A stretch of DNA of 64,000 nt from an uncultured Acidimicrobiales bacterium (GCA_951813555.1 OX638344.1:3659076-3723075); one strand, 5' to 3'. Counted from the first letter of the stretch, positions 1-8,333 are shown. Numbers and translations: made by a program. Notes: a model not told the origin generated them from the sequence alone.

Positions 1-575
1 CTGATGTCGAGGACGAAGAAGGCTTTCGGGTCGTATCCAGCGGGCACCTCGAGTCTGCCTGGATCATCAGGATCCACCAGGCCGATCGAGACGAGGTCGG
101 CGACGTTGCCCTCCTCGTCGGGCTGGATGAGCCAAGCTTCCAAATCTGCACCATCCTCAGGGGACGGAAGCAACGCATCCACGATCTTGATGCTATGGCG
201 GTCGTCTTCGGCGAAGAGTTCGGCGCCAGCTCGAGCCTGCGCGCCCAACTCGTCGAAGCTAGCCGGATCGTAAGCGAGTTCGGCAGAGGCAATGACGCGG
301 GCAGGATCGTCTCGAGTGAGGGTGACGGCTGCCGCTACCCCAGCGGCTACGAGCACCAGTGCCGCAGCAGCACTGAGCATGATCCGCCGAACCTTTCGGC
401 GCCGGAACTCCAAAGCAATGACGGCTCCCGGAGCATCATCGGCCGCTTGCACGGCCGATTCGATGCCTTCCCAGACGTCTTCGGGGGGGTCGATCAACTC
501 CAACTCCGCAGCATCGAGGTCCCGAAGCAGGGCTTCGATGGCAGAGTCTGTCCGACCGGCGCGCTCTTCATCCAT
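1..575 (-). CDS. anti-sigma factor, RskA-like (3' end outside window)
   Basis: Likely membrane anti-sigma factor that holds the neighbouring ECF sigma factor inactive. The gene starts with ATG at 575 and runs off the left edge, so only about 190 residues are visible. An acidic N-terminal segment (about 1-55) is followed by a basic FRRRKVRR stretch and one membrane helix (about 66-86, Ala/Val/Leu-rich), then an extracytoplasmic part containing DPDDPGRLEVPAGYD and AFFVLDI, which resembles the RskA C-terminal domain. The start overlaps the sigma stop by 8 bp (ATGGATGA), so the two are probably translationally coupled. The assignment rests on layout, topology and the C-terminal motif. Confidence 0.8.
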   Translation of the reverse strand, partial: MDEERAGRTDSAIEALLRDLDAAELELIDPPEDVWEGIESAVQAADDAPGAVIALEFRRRKVRRIMLSAAAALVLVAAGVAAAVTLTRDDPARVIASAELAYDPASFDELGAQARAGAELFAEDDRHSIKIVDALLPSPEDGADLEAWLIQPDEEGNVADLVSIGLVDPDDPGRLEVPAGYDPKAFFVLDI

Positions 576-1203
576 GAACCGACTCCAACTGTCTTCGAAT
601 CTGGAGGAGACCGCGGCGCAGATCACTTTTGACCGTGCCGATCGGCACTGACAAGCGGTCGGCGATCTGGCTGTGAGTGAGATCGTCGAAGTAGTGCATC
701 GCGATAACCCGGCGAGGACGGTCAGAAAGGCAGCGCAGGGCCTCTGCGACCATCATCCGGTCACCTGCCTGGTCGACCTGCGCTTCGACCGCCACTTCCC
801 CGAGATCAGCTTCAGACCGGCGTTTCTCGTGCCGCTGCTCAGCGCGGATATTGTCGATGATCCGGTTCTTGGCAATAGCGATCAGCCACCCAGCGAGGGT
901 GCCCTTGTGTGGCTTGTACTGCCCGCGATTCCGCAGCGCCCTGATGAACACCTCCTGAGTGACATCTTTGGCGCGGCTCTCGTCAAGAGACCGACGGCAG
1001 TAGGTGTAGACAAGTGCGCCATACAGCTCGTAGGCAGCTCTGAGAGCATCCTCGTCTCCCCCGGCAAACGCCTGTTCAACGTTGTCAGCCGACTGGCTCG
1101 CGGGGCTGGGCACGCCGAAAGCATAGTGACTGATCACAACTCCGCGGTCAGTCCCGCACTGAGAGCGTTGGCCTGAGTCGAGGCCTACAGCGGACGGGCG
1201 CAT
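568..1203 (-). CDS. ECF-type RNA polymerase sigma factor (SigK-like)
   Basis: Alternative sigma factor that directs RNA polymerase to a small regulon. Region 2 is visible in AAYELYGALVYTYCRR and DVTQEVFIRAL, and region 4 in HYFDDLTHSQIADRLSVP followed by GTVKSDLRRGL, the helix-turn-helix that reads the -35 element. At 211 aa it is slightly long for an ECF factor. The first ATG (1203) falls inside the loop of an 11-bp hairpin and has no clear ribosome site; GTG at 1137 is an alternative start giving 189 aa. It lies between a FAS1 lipoprotein and an RskA-like anti-sigma, the same partner set as M. tuberculosis sigK/rskA with mpt70/mpt83. Confidence 0.88.
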   Translation of the reverse strand: MRPSAVGLDSGQRSQCGTDRGVVISHYAFGVPSPASQSADNVEQAFAGGDEDALRAAYELYGALVYTYCRRSLDESRAKDVTQEVFIRALRNRGQYKPHKGTLAGWLIAIAKNRIIDNIRAEQRHEKRRSEADLGEVAVEAQVDQAGDRMMVAEALRCLSDRPRRVIAMHYFDDLTHSQIADRLSVPIGTVKSDLRRGLLQIRRQLESVHG

Positions 1204-1236
1204 GAGGGGATTTGCAGTAAATGCACGCCCGTCCGC
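1190..1236. promoter_or_regulatory. 11-bp inverted repeat between FAS1 and sigma genes
   Basis: Arms GCGGACGGGCG (1190-1200) and CGCCCGTCCGC (1226-1236) pair perfectly across a 25-nt loop. In the leftward transcript this hairpin lies after the FAS1 stop, and the first possible sigma ATG sits in its loop. It could attenuate transcription or translation so that sigma is made at a lower level than the lipoprotein. No T-run follows, so a classical terminator is less likely. Confidence 0.6.
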
Positions 1237-1250
1237 CGAGGCCGAGGCTC

Positions 1251-1829
1251 CTACTCCGGTGCGGGAGGGAGCAGGACCTTGTCGATGACGTGGATGACGC
1301 CGTTGGAGGCCTCGATGTCGGCAGTGACCACAGCGGCGTCGTTCACCATCACCGTGCCGCCGGCGATGGTGATCACGACATCAGAACCGGCGACCGTGGT
1401 CACGCTCTCTCCATCGAGGGTCAGCACCAACTCAGCTGGGGCCGCCAACGGCAATACGTGATAGGTCAAAACCCCAGTCAGCAGATCGACATCGGCCAAC
1501 AACTCCTCAGCAGACAATCCCAGGGCTTCCAACGCCGCGGCGAAAGCCTCCTCAGTAGGGGCAAACACCGTGAACGGGCCCTCCCCGCTCAACACGTCCA
1601 CCAAACCAGCAGCCTGCACCGCGGCCACCAAAGTCGGAAACGCCCCCGACTCCACCGCCACCTCGACAATCGTCCCTGGTGCCGCCGGAGCCTCGGTCGG
1701 ATCAGGAGTCGGATCCGGAACCTCCGCCGCCGCCGGAGGTTGGGCACTGTCATCGTCGTTGCCGCATGCCGCTGCAACCAGCGAAAAAATCAGCAGAATT
1801 GCCAGGAGTGATGAGAGCTTTCTGGGCAT
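1251..1829 (-). CDS. FAS1 (fasciclin) domain lipoprotein
   Basis: Secreted, lipid-anchored protein with one fasciclin domain, a fold used in adhesion and surface interactions. The signal peptide ends in a lipobox (LVAAAC, Cys22), followed by an acidic Pro-rich linker (about 23-53). The FAS1 domain (about 54-190) shows [29 protein letters not shown] and [13 protein letters not shown]. It is the first gene of the FAS1-sigma-anti-sigma run, 47 bp before the sigma gene, with GGAG 8 nt before its ATG. It is probably the main regulon output of the sigma factor, as MPT70/MPT83 are for SigK (by analogy). Confidence 0.9.
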   Translation of the reverse strand: MPRKLSSLLAILLIFSLVAAACGNDDDSAQPPAAAEVPDPTPDPTEAPAAPGTIVEVAVESGAFPTLVAAVQAAGLVDVLSGEGPFTVFAPTEEAFAAALEALGLSAEELLADVDLLTGVLTYHVLPLAAPAELVLTLDGESVTTVAGSDVVITIAGGTVMVNDAAVVTADIEASNGVIHVIDKVLLPPAPE

Positions 1830-1863
1830 GTTCTTCTCCGTACTTTGGGAACTTCACTCTTAA

Positions 1864-1891
1864 CTACGGAGGGAACAGCAGGTTTGGATGC
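1864..1891 (-). promoter_or_regulatory. candidate SigK-type promoter of the FAS1 operon
   Basis: Read on the minus strand, GCATCC (1891-1886), a 16-nt spacer and CCGTAG (1869-1864) lie 34 nt before the FAS1 start codon. This resembles the mycobacterial SigK consensus CCATCC-N16/17-CCGAAT as I recall it, one mismatch in the -35 and two in the -10. If real, the sigma factor controls its own operon. Confidence 0.45.
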
Positions 1892-2085
1892 AGTCAACCC
1901 CGAACGGTGTTGGGCCCGGCTGGCATTCGAAGGCAGCGTGGCGACAACAACTCTGTCCGAAAGGGCTTGTGTCGCGAGACAATGGGAGCAATGCACAGCG
2001 GACCCGTTTCCCGCCTATTGCGTCCAACGATTGCGGCAGTGAGCTTCCTCCTTTCTTGTGGAGGCATGCTCTATTAGGAGGAGCT

Positions 2086-2370
2086 ATGTCTAGACCACGA
2101 AGAAGCTTTGACCGGGAGTTCCGGGATGGGGCTGTTCGGATCGTCAAAGAGACGGGCCGTCCGGTGGCCGATGTGGCCCGGGAGCTCGGTGTCTACGAGG
2201 GCACGCTCGGGAACTGGGTTCGCCGGGATGAGGCCGAGCGGGCCGGCGGGCTGACCGCAGACGAGCGGGCCGAGCTGGCCCGGCTCCGCAAGGAGGTCGC
2301 GACTTTGTGGATGGAGCGCGATGTGCTCAAACGTTCCGTGGTCCTTTGGGTGAACGAGGCAACGCGGTAA
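2086..2370 (+). CDS. IS3-family transposase OrfA
   Basis: DNA-binding first ORF of an IS3-type element, 94 aa. The helix-turn-helix is in FDREFRDGAVRIVKETGRP through ARELGVYEGTLGNWVRR, followed by a coiled-coil/leucine-zipper part ending LKRSVVLWVNEATR. AGGAGGAGCT precedes the ATG. The catalytic ORF continues in the -1 frame, the normal IS3 arrangement. OrfA itself looks intact, but its partner is truncated, so the element is probably immobile. Confidence 0.88.
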   Translation: MSRPRRSFDREFRDGAVRIVKETGRPVADVARELGVYEGTLGNWVRRDEAERAGGLTADERAELARLRKEVATLWMERDVLKRSVVLWVNEATR

Positions 2371-2925
2371 CCGCAGAGTTCATCGCGGCCCAAAGGACCG
2401 GCCACGGCGTGCCTCACGCAGTCGCATGCAGGGCGCTGGACGTTGCGCCCTCGACGCTTTACAAGCACCGCAACCGGCCGCTGATCGAGATGCAGCTCCG
2501 CCGACAGGCGACAGACGCCGAGGTGAAGCGGGCATTCGACAAGTCCAAGGGCACCTACGGGTCGCCCAGGGTGAGAGCCCAGCTGCGCCGCGACGGCGTC
2601 TCGGTGTCGAAGAAGACGGTGGAGGCTTCGATGGCCCGCCAGGGCCTCTGTGCCCGGCCCAAGCGCAAAAAAGGCCTCACCAGCCAAAACCCCTGCGCTG
2701 TTGCCCCGTCGGATCTGCTGCGGCGCGATTTCAGCGCTGAGGCGATCAACCAGAAGTGGTGCGGGGACTTCAAACAGGTTCCCACCGCTGCGGGCCCGGT
2801 GTTTTTGGCCACCGTCGAGGACCTGTGCTCGCGGCGCATGGTCGGCTTCGCCACCTCCAACGACTACCCGACCGCCCAGCTGGCCAAAGACGCCATTTTT
2901 CATTCCGACAAGGGAACCCAGGGCG
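2361..2925 (+). pseudogene. IS3-family transposase OrfB, internally deleted and truncated
   Basis: Remnant of the DDE integrase-type ORF in the -1 frame relative to OrfA. It shows the HTH_21 region (GTYGSPRVRAQLRRDGV) and the start of the rve core (QKWCGDFKQVPTAAGPVFL, TVEDLCSRRMVGFA). The usual 15-20 residues before the second catalytic Asp are missing: AKDA joins directly to IFHSDKGTQ. Reading then passes into unrelated DNA, so the catalytic Glu is lost. The break coincides with the end of an IS30-like remnant. Confidence 0.8.
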
Positions 2926-2928
2926 GAT

Positions 2929-3081
2929 TCAACCGGTGGTCGCAACAGTGGTTGTTGGGGGTGAGTGTAATAGTTGGTTGAGGGCTTCGGCGGGGGTTCG
3001 CCAGTCGAGGGTATTGCGCCACCGCAGACCGGGAAAGCGGTCAAAGTCGGAATCGTTGGAGTGAAGTGCAGCGGGAATGTC
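2929..3081 (-). pseudogene. IS30-type transposase C-terminal remnant
   Basis: The minus strand encodes a short stretch with RWRNTLDWRTPAEALNQLL and the end VATTG before a stop at 2929. The pattern TLxWxTPAEAL with a VATT-type end is typical of IS30-family C-termini. There is no upstream catalytic part. The fragment abuts the broken IS3 OrfB, suggesting insertion followed by deletion. Confidence 0.5.
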
Positions 3082-3113
3082 CGAGGTTTTGACATCTTGA
3101 GCTCGTAGCCAAG

Positions 3114-3311
3114 ATGTTTGCTTTTGTAGATAGAGAAATCACACAGCGGGCTGCGGAGATATTGGAGACAAGAACGCTGCGTGGGACCATTCATGCCTCC
3201 CTGTTGGAGGTCGTCAACGCCAGACGGCGTCTCGAGCTGATCGGCCTGTTCAGCCAGCCCGAGCGCTTCTACTTCGATGCCGCTGATACCGCCTGGGGCG
3301 GAGACGAGTAG
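3114..3311 (+). pseudogene. vapB-type antitoxin, N-terminally altered relic
   Basis: The 65-aa product is clearly related to the intact antitoxin at 30450-30656: AAEILETRTLRGTIHASLLE and VNARRRLELIGLF here match AAAILGTRTLRETVNASLLE and VNAKRRLELVTLL there, and both end AWGGD. The MAKTSIDVD start of the intact copy is replaced by unrelated residues, and the toxin that follows is destroyed. It is probably not functional, although a short peptide could still be made. Confidence 0.7.
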
Positions 3312-3482
3312 TTGCCGCGAATCATTTGACTGGCCGGCACCAGTGCCTTCACCCGCAGGGCAAAGCCCGTCGTCGCCTCCGCTGCTGACCCCCTGATCGC
3401 CGAGGGGCGCATCACGCAGCATGTCGCCGCCATCACCGGCCAACCCCACAAATGGATAGTGGGGCGCGGCTCTGCCGCCTGA
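3312..3482 (+). pseudogene. vapC toxin relic with internal deletion
   Basis: Directly after the antitoxin relic, one frame (CTG at 3330 to TGA at 3480-3482) reads LAGTSAFTRRAKPVVASA, DPLIAEGRIT, then HVAAITGQPHKWIVGRGSAA. The first two match residues near the start of the intact VapC at 30031-30450 (LADTSAFARLSKPAVAAA, APLIAEGRIA); the last matches its C-terminus (LVAEITGQPHQWVLERG). About 75 central residues are deleted, and a 1-nt shift plus stop lies just after the expected start. The gene is dead. Confidence 0.8.
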
Positions 3483-3486
3483 CCTC

Positions 3487-3537
3487 TCAGAATGGCGGGG
3501 ACGATTCGGTGCTGATGCGGAGGTGGGGCCAGCCCGA
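3487..3537 (-). pseudogene. relic of an rnhB 3' end
   Basis: Seventeen codons on the minus strand read GWPHLRISTESSPPF then stop, against GWPHLRIPSGPDPALPF-stop at the end of the intact ribonuclease HII gene 1.6 kb to the right. This is a short duplicated 3' tail with no gene attached. It sits directly beside the vapBC relic. Confidence 0.65.
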
Positions 3538-3654
3538 CTGGCATCAGCCCATGCGCCAAATCGGTATCGACAGGTGCGCGATTTCGACATTCAGGATTGT
3601 GCAGCGGGCCTTGGGGATTGAGGGGGGCTTGGAGGTTGCTCTGGACCTAGGGGT

Positions 3655-3774
3655 TGGATGTCATTTAGATTATGTTTCCAATGTTTAGATAGTTATCAAT
3701 CTTATTCTATCTAATTTATTGTGTTCACAGATATTCAGGTGGTTGTTGTCACTGGGGTCGGTATACTTGCATGT
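3655..3774 (+). promoter_or_regulatory. AT-rich leader and -10 box of the DUF222-HNH gene
   Basis: An AT-rich stretch (about 3655-3725) unlike the surrounding GC-rich DNA leads to TATACT at 3762-3767, seven bases before ATG 3775. This spacing predicts a transcript that begins at the start codon. No confident -35 was found at 17 bp. Confidence 0.55.
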
Positions 3775-4983
3775 ATGGAGTTTGGAGTCCTTGAGCAGGG
3801 TAAACGTAGCGACAGCCAGTCGTGCGTACCGGCTTGGCCAGAGGCGGTTGATGTCGCCTGCTTGTCGCTCTCAGAATTGCGGCAACGGTTGGGCCTGATC
3901 AAGAGAGCGGAGGCACGTCTGGCCGCAATGAAGGTGGAAACGCTGGCCGCCTACGCCGACCGAGGAGGCGATGGCCTCGCCCGCCGGGTGGCCCTCGAGG
4001 AATTACAGGCCTCGAAGCAGCAGGCCCGCCGCGAAGTGGAGACCGCTTCGCAGTTCTCCCAAGTTCCCGAGACCCTTGGCGCTTTGGGTTCCGGGGAGAT
4101 ACCGGCCAAGCACGCCGAGCAGATCGCCAAGGCCGCATCTCAGGGGCCGGTTGATGAGACCGTGCTGGTGGATGCAGCCCGGCGCGAAGACTTCGGCACC
4201 TTCTCCCGCACATTGCGAGACCATCTGCATGAGATGTCGGGCGACTACGGCAAGTCGCTGCTGTCCAAGCAGCGTGAGCGCCGCAAGATGAGCTTTTTCA
4301 AATCACCCGACGACGGCATGTTCATCATCAATGGCAGGTTCGACCCAGTCGCGGGGAATCGGATGGAGGCTGCACTGGCCGACGAGGAACGCCGCTTACG
4401 CAACAACAGCGACGCTGGCGATCAAACGGCTTTCGACCAACGAATGGCCGACGCCCTGGAAAACTTGATCTGCGCCGACCGCGACGACAGCAAGCCGCAG
4501 GGCACCACGCTGGTGCTGACCGCAGACTGGGACGCGTTGACCCAGAAAATGCTTGATTGTCGCCTGCTTGACGGAACGCCGCTACCGACGTCGGAGGCCC
4601 TGAGGCTGGCCTGCGACGCCGACATACTCCCCGGAATGTTCGACACTGAGGGCCAACAGCTATGGGTTGGCCGCAAGTACCGGTCGGCCACTGAAGCTCA
4701 GCGAACCGCCCTCATCATTCGCGACAAGCACTGCATCGGCTGCGGCCGCACTGCGGCCTGGTGCGAGGTACACCACATCGTCGAGTGGTCCCGAGGCGGA
4801 CCCACCGACATCGACAACCTCGTGCTGGTCTGCACCCCCTGCCACCACAGCATCCACGACGATGGCTGGACGGTACCCAAACGACAGAACGGCACCTACC
4901 ATTTACGACCGCCACCCGAACCCGAGCACCCCGCCCCTGGCTCGGGCCACTTTCACCGTGACACCTCGAATCGAGGAACCTAA
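3775..4983 (+). CDS. DUF222 (13E12-repeat) HNH endonuclease domain protein
   Basis: Actinobacterial protein with an N-terminal DUF222 helical region (about 20-270) and a C-terminal HNH nuclease domain. The HNH signature is CIGCGRTAAWCEVHHIVEWS, then GGPTDIDNLVLVCTPCHH: two Cys pairs for zinc, HH for catalysis, and the central Asn. These genes are multicopy in actinobacteria and often lie near mobile DNA; their substrate is unknown. A GTG at 3721 would extend the N-terminus, but ATG 3775 fits the -10 box and family length (402 aa). It stands alone next to transposon debris. Confidence 0.88.
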   Translation: MEFGVLEQGKRSDSQSCVPAWPEAVDVACLSLSELRQRLGLIKRAEARLAAMKVETLAAYADRGGDGLARRVALEELQASKQQARREVETASQFSQVPETLGALGSGEIPAKHAEQIAKAASQGPVDETVLVDAARREDFGTFSRTLRDHLHEMSGDYGKSLLSKQRERRKMSFFKSPDDGMFIINGRFDPVAGNRMEAALADEERRLRNNSDAGDQTAFDQRMADALENLICADRDDSKPQGTTLVLTADWDALTQKMLDCRLLDGTPLPTSEALRLACDADILPGMFDTEGQQLWVGRKYRSATEAQRTALIIRDKHCIGCGRTAAWCEVHHIVEWSRGGPTDIDNLVLVCTPCHHSIHDDGWTVPKRQNGTYHLRPPPEPEHPAPGSGHFHRDTSNRGT

Positions 4984-5095
4984 AAAGACATGAACCTGCG
5001 GAGGAATCCCGCGGCACCCAGCAAGGGACCCGCCAAGAGAATTCGGGCAGGCTGAAACCTAAAACCTCTCTCAGCCGTTTCACTGCCATTGCCAA

Positions 5096-5770
5096 TCAGA
5101 ACGGCAGTGCGGGGTCGGGGCCGGAGGGGATGCGGAGGTGGGGCCAGCCGAGGTTGTCCATGAAAGCCCAGGATCTGCGGTGCAGGGGGGTGGGGCCCAA
5201 GGCCGCTAGGGCGTCTTTGTGGCGGGGGCAGGGGTAGCCCTTGTTGCTTTCGAAGCAGTAGTCGGGGTAGTCGCCGGCTGCGGCCCGCATGAGGCGGTCG
5301 CGGGTGACCTTGGCCAGGATGGAGGCGGCCGCGATAGACAGGCAGATGGCATCGCCTTTGACCAGCGCCCGGGACTTTCCATTGCCTACGAAATCCCACC
5401 GGCCGTCCACCAACACGGCGTCAGCGTCTAGGCCCAGCCCGTCCAACGCCCGCCGGGCCGCCAGCCGCTGCGCGGCCGACATGCCCAATCGGTCGCACTC
5501 ATCGTTGCTGGCGTGGCCCGCCGCCCAGGCGACGCACCAATCGGCGATCCGGTCGTAGAGCCCCTCTCGCTCGGCCTCGCTCAGCAGCTTGGAATCTCGA
5601 ACCCGGTACACCCTCCGTTCCCGAGGCAAGACCGCCGCAACCAAGGTGAGGGGACCGGCCCACGCCCCCTTGCCCACTTCGTCCATGCCCACCACCGCTT
5701 CACAGCCTTCAGCCCACAGGCGGCGCTCGACGGCCAGACTGGGGGCAGCCGACTTCAGCGCGGCCCTCAT
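5096..5770 (-). CDS. rnhB: ribonuclease HII
   Basis: Cuts the RNA strand of RNA-DNA hybrids and removes misincorporated ribonucleotides. The catalytic Asp-Glu pair is in GMDEVGKGAWAGP (residues 30-31); later acidic residues are in VLVDGRWDF and VKGDAICLSIAAASILAKV. Length (224 aa) is normal. TACCGT lies six bases before ATG 5770, so translation is probably leaderless. A decayed copy of its last 17 codons sits at 3487-3537. It is 16 bp downstream of an uncharacterised gene that overlaps gpsA, giving a likely gpsA-unknown-rnhB transcript. Confidence 0.95.
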   Translation of the reverse strand: MRAALKSAAPSLAVERRLWAEGCEAVVGMDEVGKGAWAGPLTLVAAVLPRERRVYRVRDSKLLSEAEREGLYDRIADWCVAWAAGHASNDECDRLGMSAAQRLAARRALDGLGLDADAVLVDGRWDFVGNGKSRALVKGDAICLSIAAASILAKVTRDRLMRAAAGDYPDYCFESNKGYPCPRHKDALAALGPTPLHRRSWAFMDNLGWPHLRIPSGPDPALPF

Positions 5771-5786
5771 ATCCCCACGGTAGCTA

Positions 5787-7139
5787 TCAGGGCGCGTTCA
5801 ATAGCGCTTCTCCAGAGGTCTGGGGGCTCGACCAGCTCTTGTCCAGGGCCGGCGCTCTGACCGCGACGGGCGTTTGGGCAGGGCGGGGGTCCAACTCCCA
5901 GAGGAGGGCGGGGCGGGGGCCATGCCAGCGAATGGCGTAGGACACGGGTCCGCACCGGGTGGGCAGGTCGTAGACGGCCATGGGACCGCCCCGCCAGGCG
6001 GCGCGGAACCCGGGGGCCAAATCCAGGGTGTTGCCGTGGTCGGCTACCAGTTCGGCCCGCAGCCCTTCAGCGGAGGGTTCCGCCGGGGACAGGTTGAGGC
6101 GGCGGACGTCTTGGGCAGCCCGATCCTGGCCTGCGGCGATCAGAAGACGCTCGACTGGTTCCACCGGCACAGCTGCTCCGTCTCGTGCAGCGGCCTCGAC
6201 CGCCTCGGCTACTGCCTCAACAAATCGGACAGCAACTTCGTCGTCGCCTGTCAGGTCGTGGTGGACGGCGAAGGCTGTCAGCCGTTCAGCGGGCGCCTCG
6301 GTGGTCCAACGGGCAGCGATCTCGTCCAGTACCAGCTCGGCGTCGCTGTGATAGCCGTGATGGTCGAGCCGCACGGATAGCTCGCAGAGCTCGGCGAGGT
6401 TGGCCGTCTCCATACGACCGGTGCGCCCCAGCCAGCGCCGTCGATTGCGGTCGATGCGGCGGGCCAGACCCTCGTCGGGCACCTCGATCCGGGCGCCCCG
6501 GTCCAAGTGGGCCTGCCAGCCACGCACAACCGCATCGGCGTCGGGCAGATCGGATGGCGGCGGGGGCTTGCCCCGGCTCAGCGAAGCGCTCACCGCCAGC
6601 CGAGCGGTGTGGGGCAGCGGCCATACCATGGCGGCCACATCACGGCCCTTGCTTTCCAGTTTCGGAATGCCCGCCCCTGTTCTGGCGTCGACGCTGAGCA
6701 CCGCTTCCACAGCATCGCGACCGACTGCGGCAGTCGCCGGGGGCCGGTCCCATGCCAGTACCGCCCGCCCGCCGACTGCGGCCCCTGTTTGGCCAACCGA
6801 CAGCGGCGCTCCCGGCGCCTCCACCACCAGCGCGGCGGCGAAAGCAGTGGCGGCATCGTTGCCCACCTCTACTACCGCGACCGCCGGTCCCCCGCCGGCG
6901 GCCACCGCCCAAACCCGCTGCACCGCATCCCCATCGGGCACCTTCATGCGGGTCTCCACGACGGCGCCAGCCCCCGCGTCGCTCTGGCGCACCGCCGCCT
7001 CCTGCGATGCTTGGTGCCAGCGGTCTGAAGCCCCGACCCACCAGTCCAGCGTCCATTCTCCGGTGCCTGGTTGCACCAATCCGCGGGCGTCTACCTCCCC
7101 CCACCCGTGGGCGCCCAGAACGTCCAATGGCCTGCTCAT
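5787..7139 (-). CDS. uncharacterised 450-aa protein between gpsA and rnhB
   Basis: I do not recognise a family with confidence. It starts with ATG at 7139 overlapping the gpsA stop (ATGA), so translation is coupled. A beta-rich N-terminal half (WTLDWWVGASDRWHQ, AVVETRMKVPDGDAVQRVW) is followed by a helical half with NRRRWLGRTGRMETANLAE and HHGYHSDAELVLDEIAARW, which recalls (alpha/alpha)6 glycosidase-like folds. There is no signal peptide or membrane helix. The cytosolic role is unknown; the glycosidase-like fold is only an impression. Confidence 0.75.
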   Translation of the reverse strand: MSRPLDVLGAHGWGEVDARGLVQPGTGEWTLDWWVGASDRWHQASQEAAVRQSDAGAGAVVETRMKVPDGDAVQRVWAVAAGGGPAVAVVEVGNDAATAFAAALVVEAPGAPLSVGQTGAAVGGRAVLAWDRPPATAAVGRDAVEAVLSVDARTGAGIPKLESKGRDVAAMVWPLPHTARLAVSASLSRGKPPPPSDLPDADAVVRGWQAHLDRGARIEVPDEGLARRIDRNRRRWLGRTGRMETANLAELCELSVRLDHHGYHSDAELVLDEIAARWTTEAPAERLTAFAVHHDLTGDDEVAVRFVEAVAEAVEAAARDGAAVPVEPVERLLIAAGQDRAAQDVRRLNLSPAEPSAEGLRAELVADHGNTLDLAPGFRAAWRGGPMAVYDLPTRCGPVSYAIRWHGPRPALLWELDPRPAQTPVAVRAPALDKSWSSPQTSGEALLNAP

Positions 7140-8233
7140 CAAGAAGAACGTCTGACGGATTGCCAAACTCGGCGCAGCCGCGACCCCTTGGAATCCGCTT
7201 TTTCCGGCCACAACCGGCGAAAACGAGACGCCCTGGCTGCCTCCGGCTCGGGGCGGGTCTGACGCCCCATCAACACCATCGATGCCTCGGCCGCAGTCCG
7301 CCTGCCCTTGACCACCGCATGCACCTCGGCGCTGATGGGCATCTCCACGCTGTGCTCGGCTGCCAGCTCCACCACCACCCCCACGGTGAATACCCCCTCG
7401 GCCACCTGGTCCATCTCGGCCACAACCTCTTTGGCCTTGCGGCCCCGTCCGAGCTGCTCGCCCACATGGCGGTTGCGGCTCTGGGGGCTCATGCACGTGG
7501 CCAGCAGGTCGCCCATCCCAGCCAGTCCGGCAAAGGTGTCGGCCCGGCCGCCCATGGCGGTGCCCAAACGGCCCATCTCCGCCAAGCCCCGGGTGATCAC
7601 CGCCGCTCGGGTGTTGTCACCGGCGCCGAGCCCGTCGACCATGCCCGATGCCAAAGCGATCACGTTCTTGAGAGTGCCGCCGAGCTCGCAGCCGATCACG
7701 TCGTCATTGGTGTAGACCCGAAAGAGGTCGGTGGTTAGCACTCCCTGGAGGGCAGTGGCCACCGTCTCGTCGGCCATGGCGATGACCGACGTGGCCGCGT
7801 GCCCGGCCAGGATCTCCTTGGCCAGATTTGGTCCGGTGAGCGCGCCCGCGGGATGGGCGGGGGCCACCTGGTTGACGATCTCAGTCATGCGCAGTCGGGT
7901 GCCCCGCTCCAGTCCCTTGGTGAGACTCACCACCGGCACCCACGGTCGCAGATGGGTAGCCACCTTCTCCATTACTCGCCGAAACACCGAAGACGGGATT
8001 CCCATCACCACCACCTCGGCTTCGGCCACAGCCTGCTGCAAGTTGGTGGTCGCCCGCAGGTTGGGGTGCAGGTCGAAACCGGACAGATAGCGGTGATTGG
8101 CGTGGTGCTCGTTCACCGCAGTGGCCGTCTTGGGGTCCCGGCACCATAGAACGGTGGGCTCGTTGTGGGCAGCCAGGTGGGCAACGGTGGTACCCCACGA
8201 CCCTCCGCCGATGACCGCGACCCGGTTGGACAT
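7139..8233 (-). CDS. gpsA: glycerol-3-phosphate dehydrogenase [NAD(P)+]
   Basis: Makes sn-glycerol 3-phosphate from dihydroxyacetone phosphate for phospholipid synthesis. The Rossmann motif is VAVIGGGSWGTT (residues 5-16); KGLERGTRLRMTE, GPNLAKEI and GGTLKNVIALASG are typical substrate-site regions. At 364 aa it carries a basic tail of about 30 residues after the usual end, with SRFRRLWPEKAD and SRLRRVWQSVRRSS. ATG 8233 is chosen because TACGCT lies 8 nt upstream; ATG 8239 is also in frame. It diverges from the fbiD-like gene. Confidence 0.95.
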   Translation of the reverse strand: MSNRVAVIGGGSWGTTVAHLAAHNEPTVLWCRDPKTATAVNEHHANHRYLSGFDLHPNLRATTNLQQAVAEAEVVVMGIPSSVFRRVMEKVATHLRPWVPVVSLTKGLERGTRLRMTEIVNQVAPAHPAGALTGPNLAKEILAGHAATSVIAMADETVATALQGVLTTDLFRVYTNDDVIGCELGGTLKNVIALASGMVDGLGAGDNTRAAVITRGLAEMGRLGTAMGGRADTFAGLAGMGDLLATCMSPQSRNRHVGEQLGRGRKAKEVVAEMDQVAEGVFTVGVVVELAAEHSVEMPISAEVHAVVKGRRTAAEASMVLMGRQTRPEPEAARASRFRRLWPEKADSKGSRLRRVWQSVRRSS

Positions 8234-8333
8234 AGGCATCGAGCGTAGACGGGCCGAGGACGAAATGAGCCAGCGCAGCAGCGGCCGGGCGTCGAAGACG
8301 GTTGCGCGGGTCGATGGCCGTAGACTCCTGCGA

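Noticed and set aside
2193..3590. Long minus-strand open frame of 465 codons over the IS3 region.
   Set aside because: It is antisense to OrfA/OrfB, has low-complexity composition and no domain; it arises from GC-rich codon bias.
7140..7496. N-terminal extension of the unknown gene downstream of gpsA.
   Set aside because: It lies wholly inside gpsA in another frame and is Gly/Arg-rich; ATG 7139 with ATGA coupling is the better start.
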